From assembly GCF_047250365.1 (NCBI RefSeq), contig NZ_JBLBVL010000002.1:124001-188000 (forward strand): a stretch of 64,000 nucleotides of DNA. Direction: 5' to 3'. Shown piece after piece: positions 43,300-51,446 of the stretch. Position 1 is the stretch's first letter; every line of letters begins with the position of its first letter. Source of the stretch: Thaumasiovibrio sp047250365 (GTDB lineage: Bacteria > Pseudomonadota > Gammaproteobacteria > Enterobacterales > Vibrionaceae). Position numbers and translations under genes: made by a program. The notes beneath the pieces were generated by a model. That model ran no database searches. It worked only from the letters and a program-made list of their open reading frames with translations, and had not been told where the DNA came from.

Positions 43300-46200
43300 T
43301 TAGTTAAATTCAAGTTCGACCTGCTGCTCACCAAGCAGTAGCTTCAGGTCATCAATCAATTCATCACTCGGCGTAATTCGCCACTCTGTACCTAACGTCA
43401 GCTTGGCTCTCGCATTATCCCGTTGGTAATAGATATTCACGGGAACAACACCTCCACGGTGCGGCTCTAATATGTCGCTAAATCGCGCAAAGAACCGAGC
43501 ATCAATCTGCGTTTCTGCCACAGAGATGGCGAGCCCACGCAAATGCTTTTCTCGCGCCTGTGAAATATCAAGCACTTCTCGGCCAGACATTTTAAGCCCA
43601 CCGTTAAAGTCATCAAAGCTGACCTGTCCACTAACTATCACAATTTTGTCTTTTTCTACTAAATCGAGATAGCGATCTAAGGTATCTGAAAATAACATGA
43701 CTTCCATTCGACCGGAACGATCATCTAAGCTCATGATACCAATCCGTGAGCCACGCTTCGTTGTCATGACACGAGCACCAACCACCAGCCCGGCCACCGT
43801 GACCACTTTATCGCGACCGGACGGTTGGGCATCTTTCAAACGATAACTGGTGTAGTGTTTTAACTCACGCAGATAACTGTTCACTGGATGGCCGGTCAAA
43901 TAGAGCCCAAGGGTCTCTCTTTCACCTTCTAACCAAACTTTATCAGGCCAAGGGGTAACTTGCGCATATTTGTGCTCTACCTCTTCAGGGGCTTCTGTGA
44001 GTACACCAAACATATCTGCTTGACCAAACGCTTGCGCCTGATGGTGCTGACTTGCCGCTTTTACAGCATCGTCCAGCGAGGCCATTAACGCAGCACGGTG
44101 AGGGCCTAAACGATCAAGTGCACCCGCTTTGATTAGCTTTTCTAATACTCGCTTGTTAACCTTCTTAGTATCGATCCGCGCACAAAAATCAAACAAGTCG
44201 ATAAAATGACCGCCTTGCTGGCGCGCTTCGATAATATTTTCAATCGGCGCTTCACCCACACCTTTGATGGCACCAATACCGTAAACAATCTCACCTTTTT
44301 CATTCACATTAAAGCGATACAGGCCACTATTGACATCCGGTGGCAGTACAGTCAACTTCATGCGCAGGCATTCATCAACTAAACCGACAATTTTATCGGT
44401 ATTGTCCATATCTGCCGTCATTACCGCGGCCATGAACTCAGCCGGATAATGGGTTTTTAGCCATAGGGTCTGATACGAAACCAATGCATAGGCGGCTGAG
44501 TGGGATTTGTTAAAACCATACCCTGCGAACTTCTCAACCAAGTCAAAGATTCGCATCGCCAACTCGCCATCAACGCCATTGTCAATCGCGCCTTGTTCAA
44601 AGGTGGCTCGTTGTTTGGCCATCTCCTCGGGTTTCTTTTTACCCATCGCACGTCGCAACAGGTCAGCCCCACCTAGAGAATACCCCGCCAAGACCTGAGC
44701 AATCTGCATCACCTGTTCTTGATAAAGGATGATGCCGTACGTTGGCTCGAGGATCTCTTTCAATGAGTCGTGCTGCCACTTCTCATCTGGATACGAGACA
44801 GCTTCTCGTCCATGCTTACGGTCGATAAAGTTATCTACCATGCCTGACTGCAAAGGGCCAGGACGGAAGAGTGCCACTAGGGCAATCATATCTTCAAAAC
44901 TGTCCGGCTTCAGACGCTTGATCAGCTCTTTCATACCGCGAGATTCCAACTGGAATACCGCGGTGGTTTCTGCATTTTGTAACACGCGGAAAGATTTAGA
45001 ATCGTCCATCGGGATTGCCGCGATATTGACGGCTGGCTTACCCTCTTGCTCCAAGCGTGGGTTAACCATGCCCAGCGCCCAATCGATAATGGTTAGTGTA
45101 CGCAGACCCAAAAAGTCAAATTTGACCAACCCGGCGGTTTCCACGTCGTTTTTATCGAATTGGGTAACAGGGTTCCCGCCCTCGGCATCACAGTAAAGCG
45201 GGGCAAAGTCAGTAATCGTGGTGGGGGAAATAACCACCCCACCCGCATGCTTACCCGCATTTCGAATCACCCCTTCGAGAATACGCGCCATGTCGATTAA
45301 TGCTTTCACCTCTTCATCGGCGTTATACGTTTCGCCCAATTGAGGCTCGGCTTCAAACGCTTTTGCTAACGTCATGCCTGGTTCAGCAGGGACTAACTTA
45401 GAGATACGATCAACAAACCCATAAGGGTGTCCCAGTACCCGCCCTACATCACGGATCACCGCCTTTGCTGCCATAGTACCGTAAGTAATGATCTGGGAGA
45501 CCGCATCGCGCCCATACATTTCAGCGACATGATCAATCACCAAGTCGCGCTTATCCATACAGAAGTCGACATCGAAATCGGGCATGGAAACCCGTTCTGG
45601 GTTTAGAAATCGTTCAAAAAGAAGATCAAATTCCAGCGGGTCAAGATCGGTGATATCTAGGGCATAAGCCACCAAAGAACCCGCACCTGAACCTCGACCA
45701 GGACCAACAGGGACACCGTTATCTTTCGACCACTGGATAAACTCCATTACGATCAAGAAATAACCAGGGAATCCCATGTCATTGATAACTTTGAGTTCGA
45801 TCTTTAAGCGTTCATCATAGTCTGGACGACAACGAGCACGCTCTTCTTCATCGGGGAATAAAAACTTGAGACGACGCTCCAAGCCTTCCTCGGAAACTTT
45901 GACCAAAAAGTCTTCAACACTCAACTCCCCCGTTGGAAAGTTAGGTAAAAAGTACTCCCCTAAGCGCACTGAAACATTACAACGTTTGGCGATTTCTACG
46001 CTATTTTGCAGCGCCTCGGGAAGGTCAGCAAAGAGTTCACACATCTCCTCTTCACTGCGCAGATATTGCTGCGCACTGTAGTTTTGAGGGCGACGCGGAT
46101 CATCTAAGGTATAGCCACCATGGATACAGACTCGGATATCATGCGCATCAAACTGATCTTGACTAATAAAGCGTACATCGTTCGTTGCCACAACGGGCAG

Positions 46201-46779
46201 AGCTTGTGCTGCTGCAAATTCAACCGCAAAGCCAATATAGGCATTCTCATCAGGGCGCTCAGTACGAACTAATTCTAAATAATAGCGGTCAGGAAAATGT
46301 TCTTGATAAAACTGTGCTAGCTCTGCTGCTAGTGCCATATTTCCTTTAAGCAGGGCGCGACCCACATCCCCACTGCGCCCACCCGACAAAAGGATAAGTC
46401 CTTCACTATGTGCTTGCAGCCAATCGCGATCAATCACTGGCATATGCTGAACGTGTCCGCGCAGATAGGCTTTAGAGATCAACAAGGTCAGGTTTTTATA
46501 CCCGGCATTGTTCATGGTCAGTACGGTAAGGTCGGTTAACTCATCACCCAATGCATCACATTGCACTTTAAAGTCAGCGCCAATGATCGGCTTAATACCA
46601 GCACCATGGGTACCAAAGTAGAACTTTACCAGCCCACATAGGTTGGTAAAGTCTGTCAATGCCATGGCAGGCATGTTCAGTTCTGCGACTTTTTTTACCA
46701 ATGGGCCAACTTTTGACAAGCCGTCAACCATGGAAAAGTCGCTGTGGATGCGCAGGTGTACAAAACGAGGTTCAGCCAT
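43300..46779 (-). CDS. dnaE: DNA polymerase III subunit alpha
   Basis: 1159 residues. PHP domain at the N-terminus (RFVHLRIHSDFSMVDGLSKV), the palm with catalytic aspartates in MPDFDVDFCMDKR near 400 and a third in FDFLGLRTL near 555, helix-hairpin-helix and OB-fold (VVTVAGLVVGARVMTTKRG) regions, and a beta-clamp-binding segment (about 920, GQADMF). It is the replicative polymerase. It lies 39 nt after rnhB within the superoperon. Confidence 0.98.
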   Translation of the reverse strand: MAEPRFVHLRIHSDFSMVDGLSKVGPLVKKVAELNMPAMALTDFTNLCGLVKFYFGTHGAGIKPIIGADFKVQCDALGDELTDLTVLTMNNAGYKNLTLLISKAYLRGHVQHMPVIDRDWLQAHSEGLILLSGGRSGDVGRALLKGNMALAAELAQFYQEHFPDRYYLELVRTERPDENAYIGFAVEFAAAQALPVVATNDVRFISQDQFDAHDIRVCIHGGYTLDDPRRPQNYSAQQYLRSEEEMCELFADLPEALQNSVEIAKRCNVSVRLGEYFLPNFPTGELSVEDFLVKVSEEGLERRLKFLFPDEEERARCRPDYDERLKIELKVINDMGFPGYFLIVMEFIQWSKDNGVPVGPGRGSGAGSLVAYALDITDLDPLEFDLLFERFLNPERVSMPDFDVDFCMDKRDLVIDHVAEMYGRDAVSQIITYGTMAAKAVIRDVGRVLGHPYGFVDRISKLVPAEPGMTLAKAFEAEPQLGETYNADEEVKALIDMARILEGVIRNAGKHAGGVVISPTTITDFAPLYCDAEGGNPVTQFDKNDVETAGLVKFDFLGLRTLTIIDWALGMVNPRLEQEGKPAVNIAAIPMDDSKSFRVLQNAETTAVFQLESRGMKELIKRLKPDSFEDMIALVALFRPGPLQSGMVDNFIDRKHGREAVSYPDEKWQHDSLKEILEPTYGIILYQEQVMQIAQVLAGYSLGGADLLRRAMGKKKPEEMAKQRATFEQGAIDNGVDGELAMRIFDLVEKFAGYGFNKSHSAAYALVSYQTLWLKTHYPAEFMAAVMTADMDNTDKIVGLVDECLRMKLTVLPPDVNSGLYRFNVNEKGEIVYGIGAIKGVGEAPIENIIEARQQGGHFIDLFDFCARIDTKKVNKRVLEKLIKAGALDRLGPHRAALMASLDDAVKAASQHHQAQAFGQADMFGVLTEAPEEVEHKYAQVTPWPDKVWLEGERETLGLYLTGHPVNSYLRELKHYTSYRLKDAQPSGRDKVVTVAGLVVGARVMTTKRGSRIGIMSLDDRSGRMEVMLFSDTLDRYLDLVEKDKIVIVSGQVSFDDFNGGLKMSGREVLDISQAREKHLRGLAISVAETQIDARFFARFSDILEPHRGGVVPVNIYYQRDNARAKLTLGTEWRITPSDELIDDLKLLLGEQQVELEFN

Positions 46780-46818
46780 AAGGGGTTACATCTGTCCTGA
46801 TATTGGTGTGCTTCGAAA

Positions 46819-47424
46819 TTAACTCTCAATGCCTAAGGCACGTTTTACGGGCTTAAAACTACGGCGATGTTCATCAATCGCACCATGTGCAGCCAATGCT
46901 TCAAAGTGCACCTTGGTCGGGTAACCTTTATGCTTCGCAAACCCATATTGTGGGTATTGGGCATCCAGTACTTCCATTTCGCGATCGCGGGTCACTTTGG
47001 CCAAAATCGAAGCCGCTGAAATCTCAGCAACTCGCAAATCACCTTTAACCACCGCTTGTGCTGGTATAGAAAAATCGGGGGTACGGTTGCCATCCACTAA
47101 CACAAAGTTAGGCTGAATCGTTAATCCGGCAACCGCACGCTGCATTGCAACCATTGTCGCTTGTAAAATATTCAACTGATCAATTTCTCTCGCCTCGCAG
47201 CGCCCCAATGACCATGCTAGCGCTTTTTGCTTGATCTCATCAAACAAGATCGCTCGCTTTTTGTCGGTGAGCTTTTTAGAGTCCGTTAAGCCTTCAATCG
47301 GGTTGTTCGGATCGAGGATAACGGCAGCTGTCACCACCGCACCGACAAGAGGGCCACGCCCAACTTCATCAACACCGGCAATTAGCGTCGCATCTGGATA
47401 CTCAAATGGAGGGAAATCACTCAT
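46819..47424 (-). CDS. rnhB: Ribonuclease HII
   Basis: 201 residues. Active-site acids D19-E20 (AGVDEVGRGPLVG) and D111 (FVLVDGNRTP) are present, with the KVTRDREM helix. It cuts RNA in RNA-DNA hybrids and removes single misincorporated ribonucleotides. Its start overlaps the lpxB stop by 4 nt, so translation is coupled. Confidence 0.97.
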   Translation of the reverse strand: MSDFPPFEYPDATLIAGVDEVGRGPLVGAVVTAAVILDPNNPIEGLTDSKKLTDKKRAILFDEIKQKALAWSLGRCEAREIDQLNILQATMVAMQRAVAGLTIQPNFVLVDGNRTPDFSIPAQAVVKGDLRVAEISAASILAKVTRDREMEVLDAQYPQYGFAKHKGYPTKVHFEALAAHGAIDEHRRSFKPVKRALGIES

Positions 47425-48563
47425 AACTGGTTTATCTCTTTTAATACCGCTTGGGCTGCACTGTTATCTGCATCACAACGAATTGTTTGATGCAGTTGTG
47501 TAAATTGTTCGAGCAAATCGCGATTATCGCTATCGAGGTAATGGCCTAATGCTGCCGCCAGTTTTTTCGGCTCGCACTCTTCTTGCAATAGCTCGGGTAC
47601 CAATGGACTATCAGCCAAAATATTCGGCAATGCAACATAAGGGGTTTTTAACAAACGCTTCATTAACCACCCCGTTAATGGCTTTACACGATAGCCGACG
47701 ACCATGGGACGCTTAACCAGCATACACTCCAACGCTGCCGTTCCTGATGCCAACAAAACAACATCAGCAGCAATCATCGCTTCACGTGCTTGCCCATCGA
47801 CCAGCGTTAATGGCAGTGTGGGGGCTATCTCTTGTTTTATCGCCTCAAACTGTGCACGACGCTTGGCATTCACCAAGGGCACAACAAATTCGAGCTCAGG
47901 GTAGCGTTGCTTGAGCTGTTGACAGGTTTGCAAGAACGGAGCGGCTAGCATTGCCACCTCACCGCCGCGACTTCCAGGTAACACTGCCATCCAGCGCTTG
48001 CTCGGATCTAAGCCCAACGTTGACTGGGCGTTTTCACGGTCACAATGCAATGGAATCGCGTCTGCCATGGTATGTCCAACAAAGGTACATGGTACATTAA
48101 ACCTATCATAGAAGGCTTTCTCAAACGGCAAAAAGGCCAGAACACGGTGCGTTGCTTTAGCAATACCGAAAATGCGTTTCTGACGCCATGCCCAAACCGA
48201 AGGGCTAACGTAATGAATGGTCGTGAGCCCCGCATCTTTCAATGTACGCTCGAGGCGTAAATTAAAGTCAGGGGCATCAATACCAATAAAAACATCCGGG
48301 GGATCGGTAAGGAAATGTTCAACAAGGCGAGCTTTTACTTTCAGTAATCGAGGCAAGCGTCCCAGCACTTCAACCAACCCCATCACAGCCAACTCTTCCA
48401 TATCGAACAGAGACTGACAACCTAGCTCTTTCATCTGCGGACCACCGATACCAACAAACTCCGCATCTGGATGGTACGCCCGAATGGCGCGAATGAGTCC
48501 TGCACCTAAAATATCGCCGGAGATTTCTCCGGCGACAATTCCTATACGTAACGCTCGAGTCAT
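47421..48563 (-). CDS. lpxB: Lipid-A-disaccharide synthase
   Basis: 380 residues. GT19 family motifs: IVAGEISGDILGAGLI, FVGIGGPQMKELG, HYVSPSVWAWRQKRI and LPGSRGGEVAML. It joins UDP-2,3-diacylglucosamine and lipid X to give the lipid A disaccharide. It begins one base after lpxA and overlaps rnhB by 4 nt. Confidence 0.98.
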   Translation of the reverse strand: MTRALRIGIVAGEISGDILGAGLIRAIRAYHPDAEFVGIGGPQMKELGCQSLFDMEELAVMGLVEVLGRLPRLLKVKARLVEHFLTDPPDVFIGIDAPDFNLRLERTLKDAGLTTIHYVSPSVWAWRQKRIFGIAKATHRVLAFLPFEKAFYDRFNVPCTFVGHTMADAIPLHCDRENAQSTLGLDPSKRWMAVLPGSRGGEVAMLAAPFLQTCQQLKQRYPELEFVVPLVNAKRRAQFEAIKQEIAPTLPLTLVDGQAREAMIAADVVLLASGTAALECMLVKRPMVVGYRVKPLTGWLMKRLLKTPYVALPNILADSPLVPELLQEECEPKKLAAALGHYLDSDNRDLLEQFTQLHQTIRCDADNSAAQAVLKEINQL

Positions 48564-48564
48564 A

Positions 48565-49353
48565 TTAGCGAATAATGCCGCGGGTTGATTTTGCTAAAAA
48601 TTCAACAAAAGCGTTCACTTCAGGATGCAAAGCAGCCAGTGCTTCAATCTCAGGTTTCGCTTCTGCCAATGTTTTACCACTGCGATAAAGTAACTTATAT
48701 GCTTGGCGAATGGCCTTAATTGCTGGTTTATCAAAACCACGGCGTTTTAGCCCTTCTACATTAATACCAAACGGCGCGCAGTGATTGCCTTGTGCCATAA
48801 CAAATGGCGGCACATCTTGAACCACAATCGAACCACCGCCTAACATGACGTGTTCACCGATATGGCAGAACTGATGAATCGCTGACATACCACCAACAAT
48901 CGCATGATCTGCGACTTTCACATGGCCTGCTAGGGTGGCATTGTTGGCAAAAATACACTTATTACCAATAACACAATCGTGGGCAACATGAGTGTTAACC
49001 ATTAGCAAGTTATCGTTGCCGATACGAGTAATGCCTTCATCTTGTACTGTGCCACGGTGGATAGTGACGCTTTCACGGATCGTATTTCGATCACCAATAA
49101 TCAACTGCGTCGGTTCGCCAGCATATTTTAGATCTTGGCACGCTTCACCAATCGAGGCAAAAGAGTAGATCGTGTTCTCACACCCAATAACTGTTGGGCC
49201 TTTGATCACAACATGCGACATGACTTGCGTCTCTGCGCCAATCTCTACATTCGCACCAATAAAACTAAATGCGCCAACGCTGACCCCAGCACCAATCTTG
49301 GCACCGGGCTCTACAACCGCAGATGGGTGGATTTGAGCTGTCGCGTCGATCAT
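48565..49353 (-). CDS. lpxA: UDP-GlcNAc acyltransferase
   Basis: 262 residues from the ATG at 49353, which overlaps the fabZ stop by one base (TAATG), giving the usual MIDATAQIHPSAVV start; seven extra codons upstream are unneeded. Left-handed beta-helix hexapeptide repeats run through 180, with the catalytic H125 (VNTHVAHDCVIG). It carries out the first lipid A step. Tight coupling with fabZ is conserved. Confidence 0.98.
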   Translation of the reverse strand: MIDATAQIHPSAVVEPGAKIGAGVSVGAFSFIGANVEIGAETQVMSHVVIKGPTVIGCENTIYSFASIGEACQDLKYAGEPTQLIIGDRNTIRESVTIHRGTVQDEGITRIGNDNLLMVNTHVAHDCVIGNKCIFANNATLAGHVKVADHAIVGGMSAIHQFCHIGEHVMLGGGSIVVQDVPPFVMAQGNHCAPFGINVEGLKRRGFDKPAIKAIRQAYKLLYRSGKTLAEAKPEIEALAALHPEVNAFVEFLAKSTRGIIR

Positions 49354-49805
49354 TAGAATTCTCTTCTCGCACATTTTAATTCAGCTGAACAAACCACAGC
49401 ACCGTCTACTTTCGCTACGCCATTAAACACGGCAATACCGCGACGTTCTTTAATGAACTCGACTTCAAGGATCATTTGATCGCCAGGTTCAACCGGCTTT
49501 CGAAATTTCGCATTGTCAATCGCAGCAAAATAGTACAACTCATTCTCGGATGGAAGACCAAAGGTTTTAAAGGCCAAGACACCCGTTGCTTGCGCCATTG
49601 CTTCCAAGATCAATACGCCAGGAAAAACCGGAAGTTGAGGGAAGTGCCCCATAAACTGAGGTTCATTTACCGACACATTCTTAATGGCATGCAAGTACTC
49701 ACCTTCACGGTAATCGATAACACGGTCAAGCAACAAAAACGGGTATCGATGCGGTAGGAGTTCTTTAATTTCTTTGATTGTTAACGTCTTTTTCTCGCTC
49801 GTCAA
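49353..49805 (-). CDS. fabZ: 3-hydroxyacyl-ACP dehydratase FabZ (TTG start)
   Basis: 150 residues when started at TTG 49805, which has AGGA seven bases upstream; the resulting MTSEKKTLTIKEI agrees with Vibrio FabZ, and no ATG fits. Hot-dog fold with catalytic H54 (MGHFPQLPVFPG) and E68 (ILEAMAQATG). It dehydrates 3-hydroxyacyl-ACP in fatty acid synthesis and balances flux with LpxA. A terminator-like hairpin lies between lpxD and this gene. Confidence 0.95.
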   Translation of the reverse strand: MTSEKKTLTIKEIKELLPHRYPFLLLDRVIDYREGEYLHAIKNVSVNEPQFMGHFPQLPVFPGVLILEAMAQATGVLAFKTFGLPSENELYYFAAIDNAKFRKPVEPGDQMILEVEFIKERRGIAVFNGVAKVDGAVVCSAELKCARREF

Positions 49806-49840
49806 AACGGTATTCCTGTATAAATATGTATGAATAAACA

Positions 49841-49864
49841 AAAACGGCCCACGTCACGCGGGCC
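49841..49864 (-). terminator. Hairpin terminator/attenuator between lpxD and fabZ
   Basis: Minus strand GGCCCGCG-TGA-CGTGGGCC followed by GTTTTTG. It sits 27 nt after lpxD and 36 nt before fabZ, so it could partially end transcription inside the lpx cluster. Confidence 0.65.
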
Positions 49865-49890
49865 ATTGTTCGAGCATTGGCATTCACGCT

Positions 49891-50916
49891 TTAATCGTTA
49901 TTAACCAGTTGCTTTTCTACAGCCTTTAAGCGTTTATTCATTTCATCAATTTTCATGACGCGTGCAGCTGTCTTGCGCCACTCTTTATTCGTTTGTAATG
50001 GTATCCCCGATGAGTATACACCGGGTTCAGTGATTGGGCGCATTACCATTCCCATTCCGGTTACAGTAACGCCATCTGTCACTTCTATATGACCGTTAAA
50101 TGCACTGGCTCCACCAATAAAACAATGTTTGCCGACTTTCAAGCTCCCCGCCATAACAGTCGCACCAGCAATTGCTGTATTGTCACCGATAGATACATTA
50201 TGTGCAATCTGACATTGATTGTCGATAATCACGCCATCCGCGATCAACGTATCTTCAAGCGCACCGCGGTCAATGGTCGTACAAGCTCCGATCTCAACCC
50301 GGTCACCAATCACTACAGTGCCTAACTGTGGAATCTTAACCCACTGCCCAGCACTATTTGCGTAACCAAAGCCATCCGAGCCAATAACGGTGCCAGATTG
50401 AATTAAACAGCCTTCACCAATTCGTACCCGATGATAAACGGTGACATTGGCCCATAACCGCGTACCGGTACCAATCGTTGCCTCTTTACCGACAAAACAA
50501 CCCGCGCCAATCTCTACATTGTCACCAAGGGTCACACCCGCTTCAATAACCGCGTTAGCACCAATAGATACACCTTCACCCAACGTCACACCGTCAGCAA
50601 TCACTGCACTTGGCGCGATACCTGTTGCGCATGCTGGCGTGGTATCAAACAGTTGCGCTGTCCATGCATATGCCAAATAGGGATCTTTTACCACTAGCGC
50701 ATTGGCAGGGCAAAACTCCAAATCTGACTGTTTTAACAGTACCGCTGACGCTTTGCATTCCGCCAGTGCCGTACGGTACTTACTGTTTGATAAAAAAGTG
50801 ATCTGTCCATCCTTAGCAGATTCAGTACTTCCCACAGAAGAGATCACAACATCACCATCTCCATGCAGCTCTGCACCCAGGTGCTGAGCTAACTCTGCTA
50901 ACGTCATCTGGACCAT
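49891..50916 (-). CDS. lpxD: UDP-3-O-acylglucosamine N-acyltransferase
   Basis: 341 residues, identical to the E. coli length. N-terminal uridine-binding domain (about 1-100) and a hexapeptide-repeat helix with the catalytic H239 (DNQCQIAHNVSIGDN). It adds the N-linked acyl chain in lipid A synthesis. ATG at 50916 has AAGGA seven bases upstream. It lies 10 nt after ompH. Confidence 0.98.
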   Translation of the reverse strand: MVQMTLAELAQHLGAELHGDGDVVISSVGSTESAKDGQITFLSNSKYRTALAECKASAVLLKQSDLEFCPANALVVKDPYLAYAWTAQLFDTTPACATGIAPSAVIADGVTLGEGVSIGANAVIEAGVTLGDNVEIGAGCFVGKEATIGTGTRLWANVTVYHRVRIGEGCLIQSGTVIGSDGFGYANSAGQWVKIPQLGTVVIGDRVEIGACTTIDRGALEDTLIADGVIIDNQCQIAHNVSIGDNTAIAGATVMAGSLKVGKHCFIGGASAFNGHIEVTDGVTVTGMGMVMRPITEPGVYSSGIPLQTNKEWRKTAARVMKIDEMNKRLKAVEKQLVNND

Positions 50917-50926
50917 GATGAATTCC

Positions 50927-51424
50927 TTACAGTGCCTTAATTACTTTCTCTGATAGGTCATGCGCAGGGTCTGCAAAAAGAACCGCAGACGCATCAACCA
51001 CTATGTCATAACCTTCTGCTTCTGCCACTTTAGCAATCGCTTGACGTACTTTCATCGCCATTTTTTGTTCTTCTTCCATACCACGACGCTGTTGATCTTG
51101 TGACAACTGCTGTGCCTTCTCGGTGTAGATTTTCTCAATGCCACGAACTTCATTTTCTAGCGCTGAACGTTCTGCCGCCGTCATTAACTCACCGTCACGC
51201 TGCAGTTTCTCAAGCTTTGGTTTCGCTTGTCCCTCTAGCGCCTGAAGCTCGCCGATACGATCTTTGAACTCAGCTTGCAGCTTGCCGTTGATATCTGCGG
51301 TTTGTGCCACTTCTTGCATCGCTGCCTGAATAATAACGTAGCCGACCTTTTGTGCTGCATTCGCTGCAATCGACGTTGTTGATAAAATAAGGCCTAGGCT
51401 CGCTGCTTTAATCCATTTATTCAA
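50927..51424 (-). CDS. ompH: OmpH/Skp periplasmic chaperone (TTG start)
   Basis: 165 residues when read from TTG at 51424, which has AGGA eight bases upstream. A longer frame upstream overlaps bamA and is not protein-like. Signal peptide about 1-23 (KAASLGLILSTTSIAANAA), then the Skp domain starting QKVGYV, with the long coiled-coil arms about 45-110 (RDGELMTAAERSALENEVRG) and the ending LSEKVIKAL. It holds unfolded outer membrane proteins for BamA, encoded 22 nt upstream. Confidence 0.9.
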   Translation of the reverse strand: MNKWIKAASLGLILSTTSIAANAAQKVGYVIIQAAMQEVAQTADINGKLQAEFKDRIGELQALEGQAKPKLEKLQRDGELMTAAERSALENEVRGIEKIYTEKAQQLSQDQQRRGMEEEQKMAMKVRQAIAKVAEAEGYDIVVDASAVLFADPAHDLSEKVIKAL

Positions 51425-51446
51425 AATATTGTTCCTCTGGATTGAA

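Noticed and set aside
44729..45196. 155-codon plus-strand frame opposite dnaE
   Set aside because: Shadow of dnaE, serine/arginine-rich, no ribosome site.
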